Of a DNA stretch of 60,264 nt, positions 51,447 to 60,161 are shown piece after piece. The notes beneath the pieces were generated by a model. That model was given only the letters and a program-made list of their open reading frames with translations, was not told where the DNA came from and made no database searches. How positions within the stretch are numbered: the stretch's first letter is position 1; each line of letters opens with the position of its first letter. The stretch is from Sphingomonas sp. (lineage in GTDB: Bacteria > Pseudomonadota > Alphaproteobacteria > Sphingomonadales > Sphingomonadaceae): NCBI GenBank assembly GCA_003248865.1, contig QFPK01000021.1, forward strand, positions 1-60,264, read 5' to 3'. The position numbers and the translations under genes were made by a program.

Positions 51447-51479
51447 AAGGCCCTCGAAAATCGAGGGCCTTTTCTTTTG
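51447..51479 (+). terminator. Rho-independent terminator of ssb
   Basis: AAGGCCCTCGA pairs with TCGAGGGCCTT around AAA and is followed by TTTTCTTTT. It lies 36 bases after the ssb stop codon. Confidence 0.95.
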
Positions 51480-51617
51480 CGGTCGACGGGGCCGCGATCG
51501 GCGATTCCCAGAAAAACGAACATCGCCGGAAATGATGTGACCGGTTCTGCCGGCCCACCCCGCTTTATCGTGTTGAAGGGGCCGGGCGGGCTCCGGGCAG
51601 AGGGGCGAGGTGAGATC

Positions 51618-52472
51618 ATGAGCAAGGGGATCATGGACAGGAAGCTGCTGGTGGGGGGCAGTCTGGCGGCGGTCGCGCTGGCGGTCATGCTGACGACGGG
51701 CGAGACCGGCACCGACGGCGCGCAACCAGCGGTATCGACGGCCTCGGCGGTGGAGCCTGCGATGGCAGCCCAGCCGGCATTGATGCCGGCGGAGCAGCGC
51801 GGCATCCAGACCGGCAGCGAACAGCAGCCCATGGTGCACACCGTCAGTTCACCGCGCGGCGCGGCGCAGCAGGGCGACGTTTATCGCGCCCTTCAGGGCC
51901 TGACGCAGATCCGGCAGCAGCAATGCCAGAGCGGCAACCAGCTGGCATGTCAGGTTCTGCCGCAGATGCCGGGCTATCAGCAGCAACTCGCGCAGCTGGA
52001 ACAGGCATGCCAGTCGGGCAATCAGGGCGCGTGCGGGCAGTATCAGAACCTGTCCCAGCGCATCTTCACCGCCTATTCGGAAAGCGCCGCCGTGATGCAG
52101 CAGGGCGCGGCGGCGATGGCGCAGATGGATGCCTGGCGGGCGCAGATGAATTCGAACGCGGCCGCCAGCATGGCGAACCTGCAAGCGCGCGGCGCGGCGG
52201 GCCAGGCCGCGCACGAAGCACGGCAGGAATCCCATGCCGCCATGAACCGGAGCTGGGAGGCAGGCCAGGCCAGCATCGATCGCAGCCATGGCCGTTTCGT
52301 CGACGGCATCTACGAAGGGACGACGATGAACGGCGGCGGCGTGCAGGCCCGCGTGCCCTATGGCACGACGGGCTACACCGACGGCAACGGCAATGTCGTG
52401 GCAGTCCCGAACGGGCAGCGCGGGCCGGACGGCTGGCAGGCCATGCAGCCCACATACGCCGCGCCGCGCTGA
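51618..52472 (+). CDS. Exported or membrane-anchored protein with duplicated CQSGNQxAC motif
   Basis: A 284-residue protein I do not recognise. The N-terminal hydrophobic helix (LLVGGSLAAVALAVMLTTG) is a signal anchor or signal peptide. The central region has two near-identical nonamers, CQSGNQLAC at 103-111 and CQSGNQGAC at 131-139, spaced by 28 residues. They are separated by Gln-rich helices and may form disulfide-stabilised hairpins. An Ala/Gln/Met-rich helical stretch (AAVMQQGAAAMAQMDAW) follows, and the C-terminal 60 residues resemble a small beta domain (FVDGIYEGTTMNGGGVQARV and onward). Start at 51618 has GGGGCGAGG upstream. It stands alone between ssb and the dehydrogenase pair. Confidence 0.7.
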   Translation: MSKGIMDRKLLVGGSLAAVALAVMLTTGETGTDGAQPAVSTASAVEPAMAAQPALMPAEQRGIQTGSEQQPMVHTVSSPRGAAQQGDVYRALQGLTQIRQQQCQSGNQLACQVLPQMPGYQQQLAQLEQACQSGNQGACGQYQNLSQRIFTAYSESAAVMQQGAAAMAQMDAWRAQMNSNAAASMANLQARGAAGQAAHEARQESHAAMNRSWEAGQASIDRSHGRFVDGIYEGTTMNGGGVQARVPYGTTGYTDGNGNVVAVPNGQRGPDGWQAMQPTYAAPR

Positions 52473-52499
52473 ACCTGCCTCCGCCCTGCCGGGCGGCGC

Positions 52500-53690
52500 T
52501 CAGCCGCTCCGCACCTCGCGGAACGGCATGGTGCGGTCGATTTCCGGTTCCTTGGGCAGGCCCAGAACGCGCTCGCCGATGATGTTGCGCTGGATCTGGT
52601 CCGTGCCGCCGCCGATCGAGGTGAAATAGGCGTTCAGGCTGAGGAAGTTGGCGTCTTCCGCGCGGGGATGCTCCGGGCCTTCCAGCAGGCTTTCGGCACC
52701 CAGCATCAGGCTGCGCAGCCGGGCCTCCTGATGGAGGATACGGCTCATCGCCAGCTTGCCGAGCGACATGATGGGGGACGAGGTGCCGCGTGACAATTCC
52801 GCCTTGGCGCGGGCGTTGTTCAGCCGGTTCAGGATCTTCCAGGCCGTGACCTGCGCGATATCCTGCCGGATCAGCGGGTCGTCCAGCACGCCGGCCTCGC
52901 GCGCCAGTTCCACCAGTGCGCTGTCGCCCTTGGGCCCACCCTTGCCGCTGCGGGGGCCGCGCGCGGCATCGCCCATCACCGAGCGTTCATAGGCGAGCGC
53001 CGTCTGCAACACCTTCCAGCCGCCGTTCAGCGGCCCCAGCAGGTTGGCGGCGGGTACCAGCGCATCGGTGATGAACACCTCGTTGAAATGCGCCTCGTCG
53101 GTGATCTGCCGGAGCGGCCGCACCTCGATCCCCGGCTGCTTCATCGGCAGGAAGAAGAAGCTGATGCCCAGATGCTTGGGCGCATCCCAATCGGTGCGGG
53201 CGATCAGCATGCCGTAATCCGCGATCGCCGCGCCGGAGGTCCACACCTTCTGCCCGTTCACGCGATACTGGTCGCCTTCAAGATCGGCCCGGGTGCGCAC
53301 GGCGGCAAGGTCAGACCCGGCGCCCGGTTCGGAATAGAGCAGGCACATGCCCACCGCGCCGGTCAGCAGCTTCGGCACGATCTCGTCACGGAATTCCGGC
53401 GTGGCATAGGCGAGCGCCGTGTTCGCCCACAGATTGTGCCGGTCCTGCCCGGCGCCCGGTGCGCTGACGGCGGCGAACTCGCGCTCGATCAGCCGGCCCT
53501 GCGCCGGAGTCATCGCCCGTCCGCCCAGCTCCTTCGGCCAGCTCGGCACGGCATAGCCTGCCGCAAGCACCTTCTCCAGGAAGGGTTGATAGGGGCTGCG
53601 GCCGAAGCTCTCGGCCTGCACCTTCTCACGCGGGTTCCAGTTGGCGGCGAGCCAGCCGCGAACCTCGTCCACCAGTTGTTCGTCGGTCAT
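52500..53690 (-). CDS. Acyl-CoA dehydrogenase, large subunit type
   Basis: A 396-residue acyl-CoA dehydrogenase. Seen are PSWPKELGGRAMTPAQGRLI, CLLYSEPGAGSDLAAVRTRA, YRVNGQKVWTSGAAIADYGM, and the C-terminal SIGGGTDQIQRNIIGERVLGLP, again with Gly where SCAD/MCAD have the catalytic Glu. The start at 53690 is preceded by GGGGCTGAGC. Upstream by four bases lies the small-subunit-type gene, on the same strand, so small precedes large here, as at 21 kb. A longer in-frame reading upstream only mirrors that gene. Confidence 0.87.
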   Translation of the reverse strand: MTDEQLVDEVRGWLAANWNPREKVQAESFGRSPYQPFLEKVLAAGYAVPSWPKELGGRAMTPAQGRLIEREFAAVSAPGAGQDRHNLWANTALAYATPEFRDEIVPKLLTGAVGMCLLYSEPGAGSDLAAVRTRADLEGDQYRVNGQKVWTSGAAIADYGMLIARTDWDAPKHLGISFFFLPMKQPGIEVRPLRQITDEAHFNEVFITDALVPAANLLGPLNGGWKVLQTALAYERSVMGDAARGPRSGKGGPKGDSALVELAREAGVLDDPLIRQDIAQVTAWKILNRLNNARAKAELSRGTSSPIMSLGKLAMSRILHQEARLRSLMLGAESLLEGPEHPRAEDANFLSLNAYFTSIGGGTDQIQRNIIGERVLGLPKEPEIDRTMPFREVRSG

Positions 53691-53694
53691 CTGC

Positions 53695-54807
53695 TCAGCC
53701 CCCCAGTTGCTGCACGAAACGCTCCCGCATGGCCGCAGGCGATCCCAGCAGCTGGGCGTCGGCGCGGGCGCGGCGCAGATAGAGGTGCGCGGGATGCACC
53801 CAGGTGAAGGCGATGCCGCCATGCATCTGCACGCTGTCGGCCGTGGTGCGGGTGTAGGCGTCGGCGCAGGCAAAGGCCGCCAGGCTGATCGATTGCGGCG
53901 CATCCGCCGCACCGTCGGCCAGCGCCGACGCGGCGTGGCGCGCCGCCGAAATGGCGGACTCGCTTTCCAGCAGCAAGTCGGCCGCCATATGCTTGATCGC
54001 CTGGAAGCTGCCGATGGCGCGGCCGAACTGGTGCCGCTCCCGCGCGTAATCGGTGGTGAATTCGAACACCCGCCGGGTGCCGCCCGCCTGCTCCCCCGCA
54101 AGCGCGACACGGCCCATGTCCAGCGCAGCCTCCACCAGCGCCCAACGGTCACCCTCGCCTGACAGGCGCACGGCCGACACGCTTTCGAATTCGATGTCGG
54201 AGAGGTCCAGCGTGCGATCGAACGCCGGCAGCGTCGACACCGACACTCCGGCCGCCTCGCGCTCCACTTCGAACAGCGCGATGCCGTCTGGCGCGCGTGC
54301 CACCACCAGCAGCAGATTGGCGGCAGCGGCGTGCAGCACGAAGGCCGCCTTGCCCTCCAGCTTCCAGCCATTGCCCGCCGCAACAGCCGTCACGCCCACG
54401 CTCTCGGCCGTCCATTTTGCGGCTGGGCCCGTCAGCGCCACCGCCGCGATGGTCGATCCATCCGCCAGCCCCGGCAGCAGCCGCGCCGAAACCGCTTCGT
54501 CGCTCAGCCCCTGCACCAGCGCGGTCGCGATCACGGTGGAGAGGATCGGCGTCGGCGCCAGAACCGCCCCCAACTCCTCCATCGCCCGTTCCAGCACGGC
54601 CGGGCCCGCGCCCAGCCCGCCATGCGCGGGATCGACCAGCAGCCCCGGCACCCCCATCTCGGACAGGCGCGCCCACAGGTCAGCATCATGATGCCCCGGC
54701 GTTTCCATCAGGCGGCGCACATCGCCTTCCGTGCAGCGATCCGCCAGCAGCCGCTTCAGCGACGCCAGAAAGGCCTCCAGTTCCTCGGCAGTCAGGCTGC
54801 TCGTCAT
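53695..54807 (-). CDS. Acyl-CoA dehydrogenase, small subunit type
   Basis: A 370-residue acyl-CoA dehydrogenase-fold protein beginning MTSSLTAEELEAFLASLKRL. Features: LLVDPAHGGLGAGPAVLERAMEELG, YARERHQFGRAIGSFQAIKHMAADL, and QMHGGIAFTWVHPAHLYLRR, the small-subunit signature. It is more diverged than the other two small subunits, and Glu after FTW is Val. A GGAGGAAC ribosome binding site supports the start. It is divergent from the epimerase gene and is the first gene of a two-gene operon. Confidence 0.86.
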   Translation of the reverse strand: MTSSLTAEELEAFLASLKRLLADRCTEGDVRRLMETPGHHDADLWARLSEMGVPGLLVDPAHGGLGAGPAVLERAMEELGAVLAPTPILSTVIATALVQGLSDEAVSARLLPGLADGSTIAAVALTGPAAKWTAESVGVTAVAAGNGWKLEGKAAFVLHAAAANLLLVVARAPDGIALFEVEREAAGVSVSTLPAFDRTLDLSDIEFESVSAVRLSGEGDRWALVEAALDMGRVALAGEQAGGTRRVFEFTTDYARERHQFGRAIGSFQAIKHMAADLLLESESAISAARHAASALADGAADAPQSISLAAFACADAYTRTTADSVQMHGGIAFTWVHPAHLYLRRARADAQLLGSPAAMRERFVQQLGG

Positions 54808-54930
54808 CCAGTTCCTCCGCTTCTTCCCTCCCCGCCTTCAACCACGCGCCGCCCGCCCGGCAAATTCACAGTCTTGGCAGGGGGGGCGCCGCCGCCCTAT
54901 GCGGGCCCGGCAGCAGACGAAGGAAAACCC

Positions 54931-55353
54931 ATGAAGATCGGCAGGCTGAATCACGTCGGAGTCGCCACCCCCTCCATCGAGGACAGCATCAAGCTCTACC
55001 GCGACTTCCTGGGCGCCCCGAAAATCCACGAGCCCTTCGACCTGCCCGAACAAGGTGTGCGCGTCTGCTTCGTGGACGTGCCCAACAGCCAGATCGAACT
55101 GATCGAGCCGCTCGGCGCCGACAGCCCCGTCCACGGCTTCCTCGCCAAAAGCCCCAAGGGCGGACAGCATCATGTCTGTTTCGAAGTGCCCGACATCCTC
55201 GCCGCCCGCGACGAACTGCTGGCCAAAGGCGCCACCGTGCTGCGCGGCGGCGAACCCCGCATCGGCGCCCACGGCGTGCCGGTGATCTTCGTGCACCCCA
55301 AGGATATGGGCGGCGTGCTGATCGAGCTGATGGCGGAGCCGGATCACCACTGA
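54931..55353 (+). CDS. mce: Methylmalonyl-CoA epimerase
   Basis: A 140-residue glyoxalase-fold metalloenzyme converting (2S)- to (2R)-methylmalonyl-CoA in propionyl-CoA catabolism. It starts MKIGRLNHVGVATPSIEDS; metal ligands are probably His8, His81 (GGQHHVCFEV) and Glu132 (VLIELMAE). Length and motif order are normal for the family. AAGGA lies ahead of the ATG. It supports use of odd-chain, branched or side-chain substrates by the dehydrogenases nearby. A full inverted composite repeat follows. Confidence 0.93.
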   Translation: MKIGRLNHVGVATPSIEDSIKLYRDFLGAPKIHEPFDLPEQGVRVCFVDVPNSQIELIEPLGADSPVHGFLAKSPKGGQHHVCFEVPDILAARDELLAKGATVLRGGEPRIGAHGVPVIFVHPKDMGGVLIELMAEPDHH

Positions 55354-55388
55354 GGGACGGCGCGAGCGAGGCCAGGGGCTCTGCCCGC

Positions 55389-55655
55389 CCCATCACCGTC
55401 AGGCGATGGGCATGCAAGGACTCCAAGGGCTCTGCCCTTGGAACCCGGCAGGGAGCCGTGCTCCCTGCACCCCCGATATTAGCATGGTCGAACAGGTTGC
55501 GTTCACGAGCGGATTAATGCCTGCGGCGCAAGCAAGCGCTAGCGCCGCAGGCAATCAAACTCTGTCTCTCGCGCCGCAGTCCAAACGGTGCGCGACGCCA
55601 ATTTGGAGGGTGCAGGGAAATCATTTCCCTGCCCGCCGGAGGCACAAAACCCCAT
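55389..55655 (-). repeat. Full composite palindromic repeat, inverted orientation (D-C-B-A on plus strand)
   Basis: Read along the plus strand: hairpin CCCATC/GATGGG (55389-55410), CCAAGGGCTCTGCCCTTGG (55423-55441), GCAGGGAG-N5-CTCCCTGC (55448-55468), the C stem (55518-55529 and 55542-55553), B as GTGCGCGACGCCAA, and the A palindrome (55612-55632) followed by CCCGCCGGAGGCA. It occupies most of the gene-free interval 55354-55707 between the epimerase and the broken carboxypeptidase gene; I see nothing else there. Confidence 0.85.
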
Positions 55656-55707
55656 CCGAAAGTTCGAACCATCTTGCGCCGGACCTGCTCCGGTGCAATC
55701 GTTGGGC

Positions 55708-57235
55708 ATGCAAAAGAAACTCGCCACCTCCCTGCTGATCGCCGCCGTTCTTTCTGCGCCTGCGCTGGCTCAGGGAAAATCCTCCGACGCTCCCAAGGCC
55801 GATGCCGCCAAGGACAAGGCGTCCGAAATTCCGCCGCCCACCGTGTCTGTCACGAAGCACACAGGCACCTTCGGGGGGCAGAAGATCAGCTACACCGCGA
55901 CGGCGGGCGAGACCTATCTGACGGACGAGAAGGGGAAGCCCACGGCGACCATCTTCTCCACCGCCTATGTGAAGGACGGGAAGGATCCGAACCGCCCCGT
56001 CACATTCCTCTACAACGGCGGGCCGGGCTCGGGCTCGCTGTGGCTGCATATGGGCGCCTTCGGACCGAAGCGGGTGGCGATCCCGAACGACGGCCGGGAT
56101 GACGGCGCGCCGCCCTATCCGATCATCAACAACCCGTCCTCGCTGCTGGACGTGACCGACATCGTGTTCATCGATCCAGTCGGCACCGGCTTCTCGCGCG
56201 CTGGGGGATACCGATCCGAAGGAATTCTGGGGCGTCACCAAGGATGCGAAATCCATCGCCCAGTTCATCCGAAAATGGCTGGATACCAACGGCCGCTGGA
56301 ACGCGCCGAAGTACATCGGCGGCGAAAGCTATGGCACCACCCGCTCCGCCGCGCTGGTGAACGAACTGGAGGGCAGCTACAATGATGTCGCGCTGAACGG
56401 CATCATCCTGATTTCCACCGTGCTGGATTTCGGCGTTGGTTCCGAAGCGCAGGGCAATGAACTGGTGTTCGTGACCAACCTGCCCTCGATGGCGGCCACC
56501 GCGCTCTATCATGGCAAGGTCAGCAATCCGCCGGCCAGCGTGGAAGCCTTTGTGGAGGAAGCGCGGCAATGGGCGATCGGCCCCTATCTCACCGCGCTCG
56601 CCAAGGGCCAGAAACTGCCCGCCGCCGAGCGCGCGCAGATCCGCACCCAGCTGGCGCGCTACACCGGCCTTTCCGAAGCCTATCTGGAACAGGCCGACCT
56701 GCGCGTGACTCCGGGCCGTTTCTATAAGGAACTGCTGCGCGACCAGGGCGTGACCGTCGGCCGGCTGGATGCCCGCTACAAGGGCAAGGATTATGACAAT
56801 GCCGGCGAGGAGCCGGACAATGATCCCAGCTTCTACGGCATCGACGGCAGCTACACCGCCGCCATGAATGCCTATGCCCGCGACGAGCTGAAATTCTCCC
56901 CGCCGCGCGACTATGTCACCATCGGCGGCGTGCGCGACTGGGACTGGCGCATCGGCGGCCGCGACGCCAACGCCTATCTGAACGTCACCCCCTATATCGG
57001 CCGGGCGCTGCGCGAGAACAGCGGCCTGCGCGTGTTCGTGGGGCAGGGCTGGTACGACTTCGCCACCCCCTTCTTCGCCGCCGAATACAGCCTGAGCCGC
57101 ACCGGCATCCCGCAGGACCGCATCCAGTATCATTACTATGACGCGGGCCACATGATGTACGTGCGCGAGGCCGATCTGGTGAAGCTGTCCAACGATGTGC
57201 GCGGGTTCATCAAGAGCCAGACGACGGGGCGCTGA
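55708..57235 (+). pseudogene. S10-type serine carboxypeptidase gene broken by a -1 frameshift
   Basis: The N-terminal part (signal peptide MQKKLATSLLIAAVLSAPALAQ, then FLYNGGPGSGSLWLHMG and IVFIDPVGTGFSRAGG) is in one frame. From the run of five G at 56213-56217 the protein continues only in the next frame (DTDPKEFWGVTKDAKSIAQF). A sixth G would restore one 509-residue protein. After the shift the catalytic Ser (IGGESYGTT), Asp (GWYDFATP) and His (YDAGHMMY) are all intact and no other lesions are seen. The family is the exported S10-like peptidases common in sphingomonads. Either a recent mutation, a slippage site, or a sequencing error. Confidence 0.85.
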
Positions 57236-57255
57236 GCGGCTGGCGCTGATGGACG

Positions 57256-57400
57256 GGTTTATTGCCTGCGGCGCCGGCAAGCCCAAGCGCCGCAGGCAAT
57301 CAAACCATGTCGGGCGCGCGGTTTGAGAGTAGTGCGCAACGCCAATGTCGAGGGTGCAGGGAAATCATTTCCCTGCCCGCCGGAGGCAAAAAACCTCCCA
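57256..57400 (-). repeat. Composite repeat lacking the D module (C-B-A on plus strand)
   Basis: C stem with arms TGCCTGCGGCGC/GCGCCGCAGGCA (57263-57274 and 57287-57298), B as GTGCGCAACGCCAATGT, A palindrome at 57356-57376 followed by CCCGCCGGAGGCAAAAAA. The A end lies 6-10 bases from the stop codon of the ParA-like gene. The D palindromes are missing on the carboxypeptidase side. It fills the gap 57236-57405. Confidence 0.85.
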
Positions 57401-57405
57401 CCCAG

Positions 57406-58134
57406 CTACCGCAACAACGCGCCCTCCACCTGCGCCCACAGCCGGGCAAAGGCGCGCGCGGCCGGGCTGTTGGGCTGGAAGGTGGCGACCGGGGCGCGGT
57501 GGACGGCCATTTGTTCGACGGCGGTCGAGTAGGGGATGCTGGGCCAGTCCGGGTGGGTGGCGACGGTTTCGCGGTGCAGTTTGCGACGGGCGTCCACCAT
57601 GCTCCACACCGGCAGTATGGCGGGGCGGGTGGTGCCGCCGCGCTCCAGTTCCTGGCGCAGTTGGGTGGCGGCGCGTTCGCTGAGCGGCGAGGGGATGATG
57701 GGCAGCACGATGAGATCTGCGGCGCGGAAGATGCGGTCTGCGAGTTCGGAGAGGCCGGGGGGGCAATCGATCAGGATGCGGTCATAGCTTTCGGTGAAGG
57801 TTTTCAGCTGCTTCTTCAGCTGCTTCGCCTTGTCTGACTGGGCGAGATCGCCTTCGAGGCGGCGCAGCGAGCGGTCCGCCGGCAGGATGTCGAGGTTGGG
57901 GAAGTCGGTGTGGAGGACGAGATCCGGCAGGGCGTCTTCACCGCCCAGTGCGGCACGCGCCTTCTGGCCGGGTTTGGGTTCGCGCTGGAGCAGCCATGTG
58001 GCGGCGCCCTGGGAATCGAGATCCCACAGCAGGGTGCGGCGGCCACCCGTGGCGGCGGCGGCATGGGCGAGGTTGACGGCGGTGGCGGATTTGCCGACCC
58101 CGCCCTTGATCGAGAAGACAGCGATGGATTTCAC
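57406..58134 (-). CDS. ParA-family ATPase without adjacent ParB
   Basis: A 242-residue P-loop ATPase. The deviant Walker A KGGVGKSATAVNLAHA at 10-25, the Walker A' LLWDLDSQGAATWLL and Walker B RILIDCPPGL are intact. Such ATPases position chromosomes, plasmids or protein complexes using nucleoid binding. No parB or centromere-like repeat is adjacent, so this is an orphan ParA that may place a cellular cargo. It is not the chromosomal ParA, which is normally next to parB. It is followed by the MerR-type gene upstream on the same strand, with a gap of about 50 bases. Confidence 0.88.
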   Translation of the reverse strand: MKSIAVFSIKGGVGKSATAVNLAHAAAATGGRRTLLWDLDSQGAATWLLQREPKPGQKARAALGGEDALPDLVLHTDFPNLDILPADRSLRRLEGDLAQSDKAKQLKKQLKTFTESYDRILIDCPPGLSELADRIFRAADLIVLPIIPSPLSERAATQLRQELERGGTTRPAILPVWSMVDARRKLHRETVATHPDWPSIPYSTAVEQMAVHRAPVATFQPNSPAARAFARLWAQVEGALLR

Positions 58135-58186
58135 GGCCGCGATTATGCGGGCGCATCATGACAGCCGCAAGCGCGGCGGAAGCGCC

Positions 58187-58645
58187 TCAGGCCGCGAGAG
58201 CGGCGGCTAGGCGGTCGCGCAGGACCAGCAGTTCCGTGATGAGGGCCGGCGAGGCGGCGGGCGCGGGCGCCGGTGCGGCGACTGCCACGACGGGGGCCGT
58301 TTCGACGATCACGGCCGGGCGGGCGCGGCCCTTGGGCTCGACGGACTCGCCGTTGGCGATGGCGACCAGATTGTTGGCGCCATTGTCGGTGATGAGCTTG
58401 CGCACGCCCTTCACGGTGTAGCCGTCCTTGTGGAGCAGCTTGTGGAGCGCGGCGGCGAAGGCGACGTCACCGGGGCGGTAGTAGCGGCGGTTGCCGCCGC
58501 GTTGCAGCGGCTTCAGTTCGGGGAAGCGGGTTTCCCAGAAGCGCAGCACATGCTGCGGCACATCGAGAAGTTCGGAGACTTCGCGAATGGTGCGAAAGGC
58601 CGCCGGATCCTTGCCCGCGGCATCAGCTTCCGGGGGAAGCGCCAT
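58187..58645 (-). CDS. MerR-family transcriptional regulator
   Basis: A 152-residue regulator. The winged helix-turn-helix at about 15-85 reads FRTIREVSELLDVPQHVLRFW, then FPELKPLQRGGNRRYYRPGDV, with the MerR-typical RYY and a following LLHKDGYTVKGVRKLI helix. The C-terminal part is Ala/Pro-rich and ends in a short helix; no Cys metal site or sensor domain is visible. The gene follows ihfA with one base of overlap, the usual position for this regulator in alphaproteobacteria. Targets are unknown. Confidence 0.9.
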   Translation of the reverse strand: MALPPEADAAGKDPAAFRTIREVSELLDVPQHVLRFWETRFPELKPLQRGGNRRYYRPGDVAFAAALHKLLHKDGYTVKGVRKLITDNGANNLVAIANGESVEPKGRARPAVIVETAPVVAVAAPAPAPAASPALITELLVLRDRLAAALAA

Positions 58646-58950
58646 CAGTCGTTGATCTTCTGCCGCAGCAGCTGGCTGGGCCGGAAGGTGAGCACGGTGC
58701 GCGGCTGGATCGGCACTTCCACGCCGGTCTTGGGGTTTCGGCCCACGCGCAGGCCCTTCTTGCGCAGCATGAAGCTGCCGAAGGAAGAGAGCTTCACATT
58801 GCCGCCATCCAGCAGCGCTTCGGTGATGGCATCCAGCACCTGTTCGACCAGATCCGCCGATTCCGCGCGGGAGAGGCCGATCGTCCGGTGCAGTTCATCC
58901 GCCAGATCCGCTCGTGTGAGCGTCGGCACCGATTTCTGGGTTTGAACCAT
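58645..58950 (-). CDS. ihfA: Integration host factor alpha subunit
   Basis: A 101-residue DNA-bending protein. LTRADLADELHRTIGLSRAES, VLDAITEALLDGGNVKLSSFGSF and the arm with RNPKTGVEVPI are diagnostic; the Pro of RNP intercalates to kink DNA. IHF, with its beta subunit, also assists sigma-54 promoters such as the one at 1821. It overlaps the MerR-type start by one base, so they are coupled. A hairpin lies in its upstream region. Confidence 0.95.
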   Translation of the reverse strand: MVQTQKSVPTLTRADLADELHRTIGLSRAESADLVEQVLDAITEALLDGGNVKLSSFGSFMLRKKGLRVGRNPKTGVEVPIQPRTVLTFRPSQLLRQKIND

Positions 58951-58972
58951 TCAGCCCCCCGACACCTGCAAA

Positions 58973-58999
58973 CCGGCCAGCCGAAACCCGGCTGACCGG
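58973..58999 (-). terminator. Hairpin between fabH and ihfA
   Basis: CCGG-C-CAGCC pairs with GGCTG-A-CCGG around a seven-base loop. It lies just upstream of ihfA. It may attenuate read-through from fabH. The T-run is absent, so the call is weak. The rest of the 58951-59198 gap is AT-richer and probably holds the ihfA promoter. Confidence 0.35.
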
Positions 59000-59198
59000 C
59001 AATCCATTAACCGTGAGTCAATTCCGGGCCAGATGCGTGCGACTCGGGACAGACCATGATGAACGAGAAGGCTAATCAAAAGCGTGGCTTGGCGAAAGCC
59101 CTTACGAAGGCGTGAAATGCTTAATCCGAAAGGATTTTACGTTTGTCTGCCCTGTGCGGCCGATGGGCTGATCCCGGGGCCTCGCGGAATCCGCCCGC

Positions 59199-60161
59199 TC
59201 AGGCGCGCAGCAGCACGGCGCCCCAGGTGAAGCCGCCGCCCATTGCTTCCAGCAGGCAGAGATCGCCGGGCTTGATGCGGCCGCTGCGAACGGCGGCATC
59301 CAGCGCCAGCGGCACCGAGGCGGCAGACGTGTTGGCATGGCCGGAGACCGTCATGATCACCCGCTCCATCGGCAGGCCGAGCTTGCGCGCGGTCGCTTCC
59401 AGGATGCGCGCATTAGCCTGATGCGGCACGATCCAGTCGACATCCTGCGCCGAAAGCCCTGCATCCTCAAGCACTTCGAACGTGACCGCAGCGAGGTTGG
59501 CGACGGCATGGCGGAACACTTCCCGCCCCTTCATGCGCAGCTTGCCGACGGTGCCGGTGCTGCCGGGGCCGCCATCGACATAGAGCAGTTCGTTGTGACG
59601 ACCATCGGCGTGGAGGCGTGCGGCGAGGATGCCACGCGTGTCGGTTTCCTGCGCTTCCAACACCACTGCGCCTGCGCCATCACCGAACAGCACGGCGGTG
59701 GTGCGATCCTCCCAGTCAAGGATGCGGCTGAACAGTTCGGCGCCGATCACCAGCGCGCGCTTGTGGGCGCCCGTCTTCAGCATCGCGTCTGCAACCGTCA
59801 GCGCATAGACGAAGCCCGAGCAGACGGCGGCGACATCGAAGGCCGCGCCCTGGCCGATGCCCAGTCGCGCCTGCACCGTGGTGGCGGTGGCGGGGAAGGT
59901 CTGGTCCGGCGTCGCGGTGGCGACGATCACCAGATCGATATCGGCCGCGCCGACGCCCGCAGCCTGCATCGCGGCTTCGGCGGCCGCGACGGCGAGATCC
60001 GATGTCTTCACCCCCGGCGCGGCGACATGGCGTTCACGGATGCCGGTGCGCTCCACGATCCAGTCGTCGGAGGTGTCCAGCCGCTCGGCCAGATCGGCGT
60101 TGGTGACGATTTCGGGCGGCAGCGCGCTGCCGGTGCCGGTGATGACGGAACGGCGGCTCAT
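59199..60161 (-). CDS. fabH: 3-oxoacyl-[acyl-carrier-protein] synthase III
   Basis: A 320-residue thiolase-fold enzyme that starts fatty-acid synthesis by condensing acetyl-CoA with malonyl-ACP. The catalytic Cys (FDVAAVCSGFVYAL, about residue 113), His (WIVPHQANARI) and Asn (VSGHANTSAASVP) are all present. The start at 60161 (MSRRSVITGTGSALP) is the usual one; an ATG five codons upstream is also possible. On the minus strand the window edge has an open frame PDDAARDGK ending in TGA at 60235-60233, which could be the end of plsX, the normal upstream neighbour. Confidence 0.95.
   Translation of the reverse strand: MSRRSVITGTGSALPPEIVTNADLAERLDTSDDWIVERTGIRERHVAAPGVKTSDLAVAAAEAAMQAAGVGAADIDLVIVATATPDQTFPATATTVQARLGIGQGAAFDVAAVCSGFVYALTVADAMLKTGAHKRALVIGAELFSRILDWEDRTTAVLFGDGAGAVVLEAQETDTRGILAARLHADGRHNELLYVDGGPGSTGTVGKLRMKGREVFRHAVANLAAVTFEVLEDAGLSAQDVDWIVPHQANARILEATARKLGLPMERVIMTVSGHANTSAASVPLALDAAVRSGRIKPGDLCLLEAMGGGFTWGAVLLRA

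Noticed and set aside
57406..58134. MipZ cell-division regulator
   Set aside because: Length and context do not distinguish it well, and the usual MipZ-specific features are not evident; kept as a generic ParA-type ATPase.
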